From Cerasicoccus frondis (GTDB lineage Bacteria > Verrucomicrobiota > Verrucomicrobiia > Opitutales > Cerasicoccaceae), in NCBI GenBank assembly GCA_031296915.1, contig JAVDPC010000019.1, forward strand, positions 1-64,000: a stretch of DNA of 64,000 nt, written 5' to 3'. A program made the translations under genes and the position numbers. Under the pieces are notes generated by a model. That model searched no databases and had not been told where the DNA came from. It saw only the letters and a program-made list of their open reading frames with translations. The first letter of the stretch is position 1, and the number at the start of each line of letters is the position of its first letter. This document shows, piece by piece, positions 16,601 to 25,277 of this stretch.

Positions 16601-19088
16601 AGCTGCGGGCCTGCTGCGTTATTCGCCAAGCGCCCGCGCCTACGGGCTCGTTTATTGGCAGCATTTCCTGGGACGCACGCCGGACAACGATTTGCTCGAA
16701 GCCAAGGTCGACGCCTTTGGCGAAATGCTCCGCCTCTTCCCGCAGCACAAGACGCAGGACGGCTACATCCGCGAGCTCACCAAGCGCATTGCGGCGTTTT
16801 GCGAAGAGACGGAACTTTGCGATGCAAAGCTTGCCGAAGAAGCCGCCGAGTATCTGTTCTTCGAGCTCGTCGATGCCGAGTCCTTCACCGTGTCGCACGA
16901 GGCCGCCATACTCGCGGATAGCTTCCACCATGAGCTGGTGGCCAAACGTTTCACGGACAAGTTCGACAAAGCCCGCGCCTCTATGCGCGCCAACGCGCCG
17001 GGCGAATTCCAAGTCATCCGCGACTGGATACGCGGCTACCTGCTCGCCCAGAACGCGCCGGAAAGTCAGTTCGATTATCTCGATGAAGCTGCTGCGCATT
17101 TGCTGCGTGGCCCCATTGAAAAACGGCACGTGGTCGAGGTTCCCATCGAAACCGATATCGACGGCCTACGCGGCGACCACGAAGTCATCACATCCAAACA
17201 GCTCCACCTGCATTACAATAAGTTTCTCGCCAAGCTGCGCGATCACGAGCGCGAAGTCGTCCCGATGTATCGCCAATTCCAGGCGCGCAAAGCTGAGCTG
17301 GTGGACTTCTTCCGCGAAGACCTTCGCCTCGACGAGTTGAAGCCGCGCGTCATGTCGGCCTTCGTGCGCAATCAGCTGCTCGACAAAGTTTACCTGCCCA
17401 TGATCGGTGACAACCTCGCCAAGCAGATCGGCACCGCGGGCGAAGACGCGCGCACCGACCGCATGGGCATGCTGCTGCTAATCTCGCCGCCGGGTTACGG
17501 TAAGACGACGTTGATGGAATACATCGCCAACCGACTGGGCATCACCTTCGTGAAGATCAATGGCCCGGCGATTGGTCACCACGTCACCAGCATCGACCCC
17601 GAGGAAGCGCCGAACAAGGCCGCCGCTGAGGAAGTCGAAAAGCTGAACCTCGCCTTCGAGATGGGCGACAACGTGATGATCTACCTCGACGACATCCAGC
17701 ACTGTAATCCCGAGCTGCTTCAAAAGTTCATTTCCCTCTGCGACGCCCAGCGCAAAATCGAAGGCGTGTGGAAGGGCAAAGCGCGCACCTACGACCTCAA
17801 GGGCCGCAAGGTGGCCGTCGTCATGGCCGGCAATCCCTACACCGAGACCGGTGGCAAGTTCCAGATTCCGGACATGCTCGCGAACCGCGCGGACACCTAC
17901 AACCTCGGCGACATCATCGGCGGGCATCGTGGCGCGTTTGAAGATTCCTATCTCGAAAACTCACTCACGTCCAACGCAGCGCTGCGCCCGCTTTCTAACC
18001 GCAGCCGCAAGGATGTTTACTCGGTCATCAAGATTGCCAAAACCGGCATCCGCGAGGGCGTTGATTTCGAGGGCAGCTACTCGGGCGAAGAGGTCGAGGA
18101 AATGGTCGGCGTCATGAAAAAGATGATGCGCGTCCGCGACACCATCTTGCGCGTCAATTTGGAATACATCCGCAGCGCCGCGCAAGCTGATGAATTCCGC
18201 ACCGAGCCGCCGTTCAAACTGCAGGGCTCCTACCGCAACATGAACCGCATCTCGGAGAAGCTGCTGCCGATCATGAGCGATGACGAAGTGGAATCGTTGA
18301 TCGACGACCACTACGAAAACGAATCCCAAACCCTGACCGATGGCGCCGAGGCCAACTTGCTCAAGTTCCGTCTGCTAGAGGGCAAGATCACGCCGCCCGA
18401 AGAAGAGCGCTGGAATGAGATAAAGAAGCGCTTCACGAAAAACAAGATCATGGGCGGCGGCGACCAAGACCCGGTCAACAAGGTAGTCTCCCAACTCGCC
18501 GATAACAACATGGCCCTCAGCGAAGGCCTCGCCCTGCTCGGCGAACGCCTAACTGCGATGCGCCAGCCCATTTCGTTCGACGACGCCACGCTCGACAAAC
18601 TGCGCGCCCTGCTCCCCGCTCCCCCCGAGCCCAAGCCGCTGCAAATCGACGAAGCCACCTTGGCCCAGCTTGGCGCTTTGCTACCGAAGCCTCAGCCCCA
18701 ACAGCCCATCCAGTTCGACGAGGAAACCATCGTGCAGTTGGCGTCCATTTTGCCTAAGCCACCCGCGCCAACCTTGGGCCTTTCGGAAGAAGCGACTGCA
18801 CTCTTACAACAGCTTGCAGCCAGCTTGGAAAAGTCCGCGAAGCCCAAGCCGGCCTCGAAGCCTCAATCCACCGGCAATGCCGAGCTCGCGGCCGCCATCG
18901 AGCAGCTCGGCGAGAAGCTCGCGAACCGCCAGAGCATTTTGCTGCCCAAGTTGTCCCTCGACGAAAAGACTGACAACACGCTCGATCAAATCCTCGAGGC
19001 CTTCCACCTGCTCTTCCGCCATACGGGCATCGACACACCTGCATCAAAATCGAGACCTATTCCGCCCAATAATAGCGATGCAGAATAA
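13614..19088 (+). CDS. Giant AAA ATPase of the flotillin-linked family ("DNA repair ATPase")
   Basis: An 1824-residue cytosolic protein. Residues 1-430 are strand-rich and may be a propeller-like domain (repeated patterns such as MIALPGGRFLFGYNVKLGLK). Residues 480-860 are helical with coiled-coil character. An AAA module follows, with Walker A PPGYGKTTLMEYIANRL at about 1291-1307, Walker B VMIYLDDIQHC at about 1353, sensor-1-like VVMAGNPYTETGGKF, and arginines further on (MLANRADTYNLGD). Residues about 1650-1740 hold four degenerate repeats of (D/E)EATLxQLxALLPKP joined by proline-rich linkers. Such proteins are annotated as DNA repair ATPases beside flotillins in many genomes without a demonstrated role. 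Its substrate is unknown; remodelling of the flotillin scaffold is a plausible inference. Confidence 0.8.
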   Translation: MADTATETENKAAPTPKLEGGAYEVIRQRLDTQSSALLERLQTLNKNRQDVFGAIENKLIGTDRITTEHNCTARDMIALPGGRFLFGYNVKLGLKSQMEVGDVFSVYRFEASDKTFHVEPLDLIGNRDFQDDFAYLYKYYKATSFVKFLRRGAELYMAFRISEDIRDIKVFKWIITDDGLEYLGNRFDPEYTFPEQHSFKWTRAHRDMQRGGQHPHISIEDKIFVECVGGDLTIKVEDNTASGEGIYAEPVDHVDQTLDDADIFFAVVGDLILLRILPYQEKQTRYFIYNHKVKEVRRTDAIGTSCVALPEDQGVIFANGYYLHSGECKLFDSELSNMWFERLVKSPNGEDFLYSFYERVSGQYVLMSYNLIEQTVAMPIICHGFTFFDNGELIYFRGDGEAQKHHSLQIWQTSFTSDDLPPTGNDDSYLFKVGNKEVVRCMSECYEVYNLLQKEESYTGLYVDLVKLSSDILDTYFWLNSEEAANIQETLQTINKTAQSAIDEFDKVQRIRKSTNEQTTNVSVRVRKLTTEVSSTRPDDIMGFVRSLADLRTIRGEIIGLRDLRYADIPLTEKLEKQVKELSDQVALQAVEFLLLDEALDPYRNAVEEQAAAIEAIEKVTEANDINERLDEAGAELELLIEIVGNLKIDDATQTTRIIDSISNIYSRLNQVRNDLKSRRKELMLVEGAAQFNAQLKLLNQAVTNYLDLCETPKQCDDYLTKLMVQLEELEGKYADFDEYLDQLATKRDELYNAFETKKMSLQEARNRQTTRLLASAKRILTGIENRAKGFKELTDINGYFASDLMVEKVRDIADELGEIGENLKGDDILGQLKTVQSDAIRQLKDKQELFADGDDIIKFGRHHFSVNTQELALTTVQREGQIYFHLSGTQFFDPIKDEQLNATKPVWDMQTVSESDAVYRGEYLAYKLLRHFETVKPDAKSELAITAGDYQALDDKARLSFVQKFMAPRYEEAYIKGVHDEDAQKLIDALLTIHGAAGLLRYSPSARAYGLVYWQHFLGRTPDNDLLEAKVDAFGEMLRLFPQHKTQDGYIRELTKRIAAFCEETELCDAKLAEEAAEYLFFELVDAESFTVSHEAAILADSFHHELVAKRFTDKFDKARASMRANAPGEFQVIRDWIRGYLLAQNAPESQFDYLDEAAAHLLRGPIEKRHVVEVPIETDIDGLRGDHEVITSKQLHLHYNKFLAKLRDHEREVVPMYRQFQARKAELVDFFREDLRLDELKPRVMSAFVRNQLLDKVYLPMIGDNLAKQIGTAGEDARTDRMGMLLLISPPGYGKTTLMEYIANRLGITFVKINGPAIGHHVTSIDPEEAPNKAAAEEVEKLNLAFEMGDNVMIYLDDIQHCNPELLQKFISLCDAQRKIEGVWKGKARTYDLKGRKVAVVMAGNPYTETGGKFQIPDMLANRADTYNLGDIIGGHRGAFEDSYLENSLTSNAALRPLSNRSRKDVYSVIKIAKTGIREGVDFEGSYSGEEVEEMVGVMKKMMRVRDTILRVNLEYIRSAAQADEFRTEPPFKLQGSYRNMNRISEKLLPIMSDDEVESLIDDHYENESQTLTDGAEANLLKFRLLEGKITPPEEERWNEIKKRFTKNKIMGGGDQDPVNKVVSQLADNNMALSEGLALLGERLTAMRQPISFDDATLDKLRALLPAPPEPKPLQIDEATLAQLGALLPKPQPQQPIQFDEETIVQLASILPKPPAPTLGLSEEATALLQQLAASLEKSAKPKPASKPQSTGNAELAAAIEQLGEKLANRQSILLPKLSLDEKTDNTLDQILEAFHLLFRHTGIDTPASKSRPIPPNNSDAE

Positions 19089-19312
19089 TAAGCCCAGCTA
19101 CTTAACGCATTGCTAAAAAAAGCCTATCATAAAGTTCAGTGCATAGATTCTTGAGCCTGCCTCCAGCCTTTCCTTACTGCGCCCTTTCATCAGACTTTAA
19201 ATGGGAATCATCACCTAGTCGTATGTTTCAGTAGTCATCAATAACACCGACTTTATGCTTGCCGTCTATTTTGATGGATCAGACATTAAGTTATACGATT
19301 TTGTAGAAGAAC

Positions 19313-22045
19313 ATGAAGTATTTCATAACTTTTTTATCCCTGTTGACGGCAGCTAGCATGTTCGGCAGTAATTCGATCATTGAGATTCCCCTTCGCAGCG
19401 ATGAAATTTCGACCGGAGAAGGCTCCAAGACTTCCTACGGCATTTACGTGAAAATCGGCGACGGGAAGCCGCGGTTATTCCAGTTGGACACTGGCAACGG
19501 TGGCTTGTTTGCCGGCTATTCAAGTGAGGCTGATCCCAGCGAACCAACTCCAGAAGACCCAGATGCAGAATATCGGCCAGATCGCCAATACTGGGGGGAT
19601 TTTGAATATATTAGTGGAGCAGTAAATCAAAGCGTATCATTTGGCAGTGGTGTCGTTTTTAACACTATCATACCCGTAACCGCATCCATTACTTTATGTG
19701 ATTCAGCTGGCGCCACTTATTTGACGATTCCCAGCATGACAGTTGGCCAAGTCACTGAGGCGACGGCAGACGACCTGGCAACATCCACAACCTGGAATGA
19801 TAAATTTGCCGTCGATCAGCCAGGACTTCACTCGACTTACTATGGAAATTTTGGCGCAGGCTTGTTCTCTGCCTCCAGCTCCAGTATTCCAGCAAACAGC
19901 CAATTTTTTTCTGCGCTGGGACAAATAGACAACGTCAAGGGCTTCTCCATTCATCTCGATTCTGACAATCCGGTTCTCCGCATCATCCTGGATGATACAG
20001 ATGGCAATGGTTATGCTGACCAGTTTCCCTCTGCATCCGAACTGCGAGCAGGAGATGGGCGAATATTTCCAATTACGGGCTTCAATACCTACAGCGAGTA
20101 TCCAGTAGCAATCGGCGGCATAACGGCCGGATACCCAAATAACTTGGTTAATATCGGGGGCGTCACAAGTCTGCTGGATACTGGTGGAACTGATTTAAAG
20201 CTGCCAGCGAACAGCCTCAGCTCTTTGAGTAATGCGGGCTTTGTCGAGTCGAATAATCTTCTGAAGGAGGACATTCGATTGATCGTTGATATTGATGGAG
20301 CCGGAAACATAGGTAGCAATCTATACGAAGCCTTTAGTCTGGAGTTTCTGTCTGGCAGTGAGCCGGGAGTAAACCAAGTGCAAATTGAGGGCAGCAAAAG
20401 CAGCGACCTGAATTGGGGCCAAGTGCTGTATCAAGAACATGAAGTGATGTACGACCTAGCTGATGGGGTGATTCGATTCCGCCCCTTCACGCAATTGCCA
20501 ACTGACCCACAAGTTCAAATCATCTCGGCCGCCATGCGGGAAGGAACGACTTACCTGGATGTCGAATTCCGTATTCATAGTTTGTACGAAGAAAGCGTTA
20601 AAGCCTATCCACTGGTGTTTATCGGTTATGTTCGCGATTTCGATAATGTCATTCGCCCAATGACTTTCGCAGAGGGAACCGAAGCAAACATCGGCGATGT
20701 AATCCCCACAAACACGGACCTAACGCTGACTTGGGATGTGGCGGCGGATTTAGACGTTGAATTGGTAAGTGTTAAATTTGAGATTCTTTGCCAGGACAGC
20801 CGTGAGCTTCTAGGCTTTAGCTGGACAACTATTCCTGCTGCCGGGGAATATAGCGAACTGACATACGGCAGCATTTCTGCGAATATAGATGATCTCTTGT
20901 TTTGGCAAATTGCCCGTTTAGACCCGGGCCTCGATTTAATCGATGGCTCTGTTTACGCGAACGAAAACAGTGGTGTATTTAATGGATTCGAACTGACCAG
21001 TCCCTTTACGTCTGCGGGAAGCGCCTATGCACTTCCCTATTTCATGAGATTAACCAATAAAGCGCTGGCGACATCCGAAGAAATCGATTTGGCTGAAACG
21101 GCCCGAACAGGTATACGCGGCGAGCCACTGCCTTGGGGAGGTTACATCAACACACATCGGTATCGATGGTATGCAAATGATAAACCCTATGATGGTCTGG
21201 CCTTTATCTATGCTTGGGGGGACAATGAATTTCGCCAAGCCACCTCCATCCCAAATAATACGCAGGATCTAACACAAATTAAAGCCGGCGAAACTCACGT
21301 AACAGTGCTCCGGAACAGTAACACCTATAGCTCCTGGGGCGGTTACTCTGCTTTGCGGGGGGGCAGTTATATTTACGATGACGAGGAATTGGACCCGCAA
21401 ATTACGTTATTTGACTGTGGCGGGTCTTACATTATTTATCAGAATGAGGGAGGTTACGTTGATGTTATCAACTATGATGGCGGCTCCTATGTGAGCACCC
21501 CAAATGAAGCCGATAACAGTGTGGCGCTCGCCACCAGCGGCAGGCATATGTTGGCTTTAAAGGCAGATGGCACAATTATCGGCTGGGGCACTGATTCGAA
21601 TGGCGAAACGATCCCACCCGAAGGTTTGGATGACGCCATTGCCATTGCTGCTGGCTACCGTTTCTCTCTCGCACTGAGAGAAAATAAAACTGTGGTCGCC
21701 TGGGGTTACAATAGTTCAGGGCAATGCGATGTGCCCGAAGATTTGGGTAACGTTAAGGCAATTGACGCCGGTTATAGATTTGCCATGGCGCTGAAGGAAG
21801 ATGGTACGGTGATAGCCTGGGGTAATAATAGCGATGGTCAGTGCAACGTGCCAGTCGGTTTAACAGACGTCATCGCCATTTCCGCAGGCAGAGAGCACGC
21901 ATTGGCGCTTAAGGAAGACGGTACTGTCGTAGCGTGGGGAAATAATGACTATGGCCAATGCAATGTGCCTGCGAACCTGAGCAAAGTTCGGTTAATTGCC
22001 GCCGGGGATAAGAATTCCTACGCGGTCACGGAAAAACTCCAATAG
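19313..22045 (+). CDS. Secreted pepsin-like double-DTG protein with RCC1 repeats
   Basis: A 910-residue exported protein; signal peptide MKYFITFLSLLTAASMFGS. Two aspartic-protease-like motifs are present: FQLDTGNGG with D59 and LLDTGGTDL with D289, the spacing expected of a two-lobed pepsin-type enzyme, so proteolysis is plausible though unproven. After a middle domain (about 400-560), residues 640-910 form RCC1-like propeller blades with the repeating pattern ALKEDGTVxAWGxNxxGQCxVP. Protease-RCC1 fusions are unusual in bacteria. It begins the three-gene secreted set; the next gene starts about 20 bases after its stop. Codon and base use are clearly more AT-rich than the flotillin operon upstream. 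Confidence 0.7.
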   Translation: MKYFITFLSLLTAASMFGSNSIIEIPLRSDEISTGEGSKTSYGIYVKIGDGKPRLFQLDTGNGGLFAGYSSEADPSEPTPEDPDAEYRPDRQYWGDFEYISGAVNQSVSFGSGVVFNTIIPVTASITLCDSAGATYLTIPSMTVGQVTEATADDLATSTTWNDKFAVDQPGLHSTYYGNFGAGLFSASSSSIPANSQFFSALGQIDNVKGFSIHLDSDNPVLRIILDDTDGNGYADQFPSASELRAGDGRIFPITGFNTYSEYPVAIGGITAGYPNNLVNIGGVTSLLDTGGTDLKLPANSLSSLSNAGFVESNNLLKEDIRLIVDIDGAGNIGSNLYEAFSLEFLSGSEPGVNQVQIEGSKSSDLNWGQVLYQEHEVMYDLADGVIRFRPFTQLPTDPQVQIISAAMREGTTYLDVEFRIHSLYEESVKAYPLVFIGYVRDFDNVIRPMTFAEGTEANIGDVIPTNTDLTLTWDVAADLDVELVSVKFEILCQDSRELLGFSWTTIPAAGEYSELTYGSISANIDDLLFWQIARLDPGLDLIDGSVYANENSGVFNGFELTSPFTSAGSAYALPYFMRLTNKALATSEEIDLAETARTGIRGEPLPWGGYINTHRYRWYANDKPYDGLAFIYAWGDNEFRQATSIPNNTQDLTQIKAGETHVTVLRNSNTYSSWGGYSALRGGSYIYDDEELDPQITLFDCGGSYIIYQNEGGYVDVINYDGGSYVSTPNEADNSVALATSGRHMLALKADGTIIGWGTDSNGETIPPEGLDDAIAIAAGYRFSLALRENKTVVAWGYNSSGQCDVPEDLGNVKAIDAGYRFAMALKEDGTVIAWGNNSDGQCNVPVGLTDVIAISAGREHALALKEDGTVVAWGNNDYGQCNVPANLSKVRLIAAGDKNSYAVTEKLQ

Positions 22046-22064
22046 ATTACCCGTTATTTTACGC

Positions 22065-25000
22065 ATGCCAGTTGGATATTGCCAGATGCTTCGTCTTCGT
22101 GAGGTTGCCTTTCCACTGAAAGCTGCCCTCTCTGCGTTGCTCGTGTTTTTCGTGATGTCGACGACTCAATCGGCAACAGTTGCGCTTAATCAAGAGTCGG
22201 TAAACGATACAGATGGCACAGTCATCAACGCAATTTACCCGTCGACTTCTTATCGAACAACCGGTGAAACTTACAAAACGAGCACCGCGCCAACACCTTT
22301 CGAGGACTACCAATTCACTCATTGGACCATTGATGCCTACCCCCTCGAAACATATCGGGATGCCTGGGGGCGGTCAATCAATCCGGCCTCTTTCGTATTA
22401 CTCGAAGAAACGACTACGACTGCCCATTATTTACCAACCCATTTTGACTCAGATGGCGATTTGCTTCCGGACTGGTATGAAATAGAGTATTTTGGAGACT
22501 TGGATCAATCCTCCAACAGCGACGACGATAATGATGGAACAACACTGATGGAAGAATTTCAGACTGGAGCCCACCCCCGATTCGCCCAATCAACAACCAA
22601 GGGAGGTATTTTCTGGGCAGATTCAAGTTCGGTGGCCATCGACTTTAAGGATGGCATAACCTTCCTGCTCCGCTCGGAACCCTCAGGTTTATATGAATAC
22701 ACCAAAGAAGTGGATTCCGGCTATAAAGTAACTTCAAAAGACTTTGCATTTGAAGAAGGCTTTGGCTACTGGACACTCGATGGTGTGAGGCAGGAAGACT
22801 CCTGGGGCGTAGCCGTTACTCAATTGGTTTTCCAAATGGTAAATGCCGATCGTGAAGGTATCGCCTATCTGTTTTCCGAGGATAGCGATGCAGATGATTT
22901 ACCGGATTACTACGAGTACTTTTATTTTGGAGATCTATCGCATGACAGATCGTCTGACCCCAATAATGATGGAGTAAGTATCGGCGAGGATTATGATTCC
23001 GGTGCCTCTCCGGTCTTTGCCAATTATAGCACAAAAGGCGGTATTTTCTGGGCTGATTCCAATTCGGTAAGCATTAACTTTGGCGACTTCCATGAATATC
23101 GAATCGCCAGTGAGCCTGAAGGAATCATCACCACACAGATTCGCACGGTCGTCAATGGGCACAAACAAACGACAAATAGCATCGAAGATCCTAACTTCGC
23201 CTACTGGTCCATAAATGGCATTCGAGTGAGCGATGATTGGGGAGTCTCGTTAAATCAAGTCCAGTTTGTAGTAGACGGTGAGGATATGAATGTGATCGCA
23301 CACTTCTTAGAGGGAGACTCCGACAATGATCTGATAGCAGACTCCTTCGAGTACTATTACTATGGATCATTAGACTACCAGGCCGATTCAGATAGCGACA
23401 ACGATGGCCATACCCTTCTGGAAGAATACAATGAAAGCAGCAGCCCCATCTTTAAAACGAGTTCCACCAAAGGCGGCGTATTCTGGGGCGATTCCCAATC
23501 AGTCATTGTCGATCTGCAATTCTATGAGAACCTTTCACTTGCCTTGGTCGACGATGTATTAACGCCTTTCTTTGCAACGAACACCACTAGCCTCGACGGC
23601 GTAGTTACAGACGGCCAGGCGTCTACTGCCGTCGCTGACTGGGATGGCGATGGCGACTTCGACTTATTTGTCGCTCATGCGGGCGGCTTATGGATATACG
23701 AAAACATCGGCAACACACGCTTTTTAAATTTCCATAAAATTGAAGCCCCGCAGCACATAGCCGACCTCATCGCCGCTATCGACGACCCGGTAATCGCTGG
23801 TGGTGACTGGAACGGCGACGGCCTGGACGATCTCGTGGTTGGAGGTGATAGCAATATCCTTTATTTAATTCCTTCACAGGGTAGCTTGAATACCAGTGGA
23901 GCCGCCCTAGAATTAGCCATGGCGACTAGTCCGCTGATTCCTGCTTTAGCTGATTTTAACGATGATGGTTACGCAGACCTGCTCGTCATGTTATCCGATG
24001 GCAACGTGCGTTATTTTCAAAACACTGAAAGCGCCCCATTTTTTGAGACTTACACCGATGACTTCCTTGGTCAACCTGTCACCAATGGCGTCAGTCTGAG
24101 CGTCAGCGACATTGATCAGGATAACACGCTGGATGTGCTGGCTTCCGATCAGGAAGGACGTATCTGGGAGTTCCACAATGACGGCGCCAATAGCTTCAAC
24201 TTGATTAGTAAAGTCTGGGGTGGCGCTTACCCTGGCTTTGCTCAAGGTCTGAAAATTACGGCTGTCGATTTGGAAAACGATGGCGACACCGACTTGATTG
24301 CCGGGCTTTGGAATGGAAGTTTAATCAGCTTGTCCGACCCGCATGTTGGACGCCCATCTGGCTTGGAAGCGGCCAGTGGCGCGGACAGCATCCTGCTGAC
24401 TTGGAACCCCAGTTGGCAATCACGCATCGCGGGTTATTTCGTATACCGCGCCGAGGAACTTGCCGGCCCCTTTACAAACCTATTGACAGAGGTGCGCCCA
24501 CTACCTGAATACCTGGATCAGACGGCCACCATCGGGGATCTACTGCACTACCGGGTAACCGCCATCACCCACTACCTGCAACCTGGCAATTCGAAACAAA
24601 TTTCATTGGAAAGCTCGCCTTCTGAAATAGTATCCGCAGGCGCAGGCAATGTCAGCTTATCGTTGCGATCAATAAGAGGTCAGCCCGCGAAGAAAGTTAA
24701 GGTGCTGCTGTCGATTGATAATTCGCTGGGACTCACCGGCGAAGGCTTGTCGATCGATATCAACTATGATCCTGCGGTCATCACGCCCCGTGAACAAACT
24801 GACGGCCAACCCAGCGTGCTGCCGACTTCGCTAAGCCGAGACCTGGTTTTCAGTGATAATGGAGCAACCGCAAATGGCCTATTATCGATCACTGGATTGA
24901 GCGGCACGATACAAGGCGGATCAGGAAAACTCTTTGTCTTGGAATTCCATGTCGAGGATTCCGCGAGCCTTGGTTTGCATACGACAATCTCCTTCCAAGC

Positions 25001-25277
25001 GGCAGAACTGTTTGCTACGGCAGGATACCCAGTGAGCATTGACCTCAGCGACGCAGCTAACTTGGAAGTTACCGATATATATTTCCTCGGAGATCTCAAC
25101 GGCGATGGCCAACTCGCTGCTGATGACGAAGACCTGCTGAAAACGTTGACCAAACCCAATTCACCCACTCCAACCGAGTTCGAACTCATTGCAGGAGACT
25201 TGAATGGCGATGGTGCATTAACCACAGGAGACATTGTCCTTCTGAAAAGATTGCTAAAGGGGCTTTCCATCGAATGA
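22065..25277 (+). CDS. Large secreted FG-GAP, Fn3-like, cohesin-like and dockerin protein
   Basis: A 1070-residue exported protein. After the signal peptide (a start at 22086 is equally possible) come three copies of a roughly 65-residue module: a Ca-loop segment (DSDxDxLPDxYEYxYFGDL), a second acidic loop, then STKGGxFWxDSxSVxIxF (22447-22644, 22882-23080, 23314-23515). Next are five FG-GAP/VCBS blades (DWDGDGDFDLFVA, DWNGDGLDDLVVG, DFNDDGYADLLV, and two more), an Fn3-like domain (LLTWNPSWQSRIAGYFVYRA) and a cohesin-like domain. The last 65 residues are a type I dockerin with two calcium loops (GDLNGDGQLAADDEDLLKTL and GDLNGDGALTTGDIVLLKRL). It is probably a surface protein held by cohesin-dockerin contact with the next gene product (inference). 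Confidence 0.75.
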   Translation: MPVGYCQMLRLREVAFPLKAALSALLVFFVMSTTQSATVALNQESVNDTDGTVINAIYPSTSYRTTGETYKTSTAPTPFEDYQFTHWTIDAYPLETYRDAWGRSINPASFVLLEETTTTAHYLPTHFDSDGDLLPDWYEIEYFGDLDQSSNSDDDNDGTTLMEEFQTGAHPRFAQSTTKGGIFWADSSSVAIDFKDGITFLLRSEPSGLYEYTKEVDSGYKVTSKDFAFEEGFGYWTLDGVRQEDSWGVAVTQLVFQMVNADREGIAYLFSEDSDADDLPDYYEYFYFGDLSHDRSSDPNNDGVSIGEDYDSGASPVFANYSTKGGIFWADSNSVSINFGDFHEYRIASEPEGIITTQIRTVVNGHKQTTNSIEDPNFAYWSINGIRVSDDWGVSLNQVQFVVDGEDMNVIAHFLEGDSDNDLIADSFEYYYYGSLDYQADSDSDNDGHTLLEEYNESSSPIFKTSSTKGGVFWGDSQSVIVDLQFYENLSLALVDDVLTPFFATNTTSLDGVVTDGQASTAVADWDGDGDFDLFVAHAGGLWIYENIGNTRFLNFHKIEAPQHIADLIAAIDDPVIAGGDWNGDGLDDLVVGGDSNILYLIPSQGSLNTSGAALELAMATSPLIPALADFNDDGYADLLVMLSDGNVRYFQNTESAPFFETYTDDFLGQPVTNGVSLSVSDIDQDNTLDVLASDQEGRIWEFHNDGANSFNLISKVWGGAYPGFAQGLKITAVDLENDGDTDLIAGLWNGSLISLSDPHVGRPSGLEAASGADSILLTWNPSWQSRIAGYFVYRAEELAGPFTNLLTEVRPLPEYLDQTATIGDLLHYRVTAITHYLQPGNSKQISLESSPSEIVSAGAGNVSLSLRSIRGQPAKKVKVLLSIDNSLGLTGEGLSIDINYDPAVITPREQTDGQPSVLPTSLSRDLVFSDNGATANGLLSITGLSGTIQGGSGKLFVLEFHVEDSASLGLHTTISFQAAELFATAGYPVSIDLSDAANLEVTDIYFLGDLNGDGQLAADDEDLLKTLTKPNSPTPTEFELIAGDLNGDGALTTGDIVLLKRLLKGLSIE

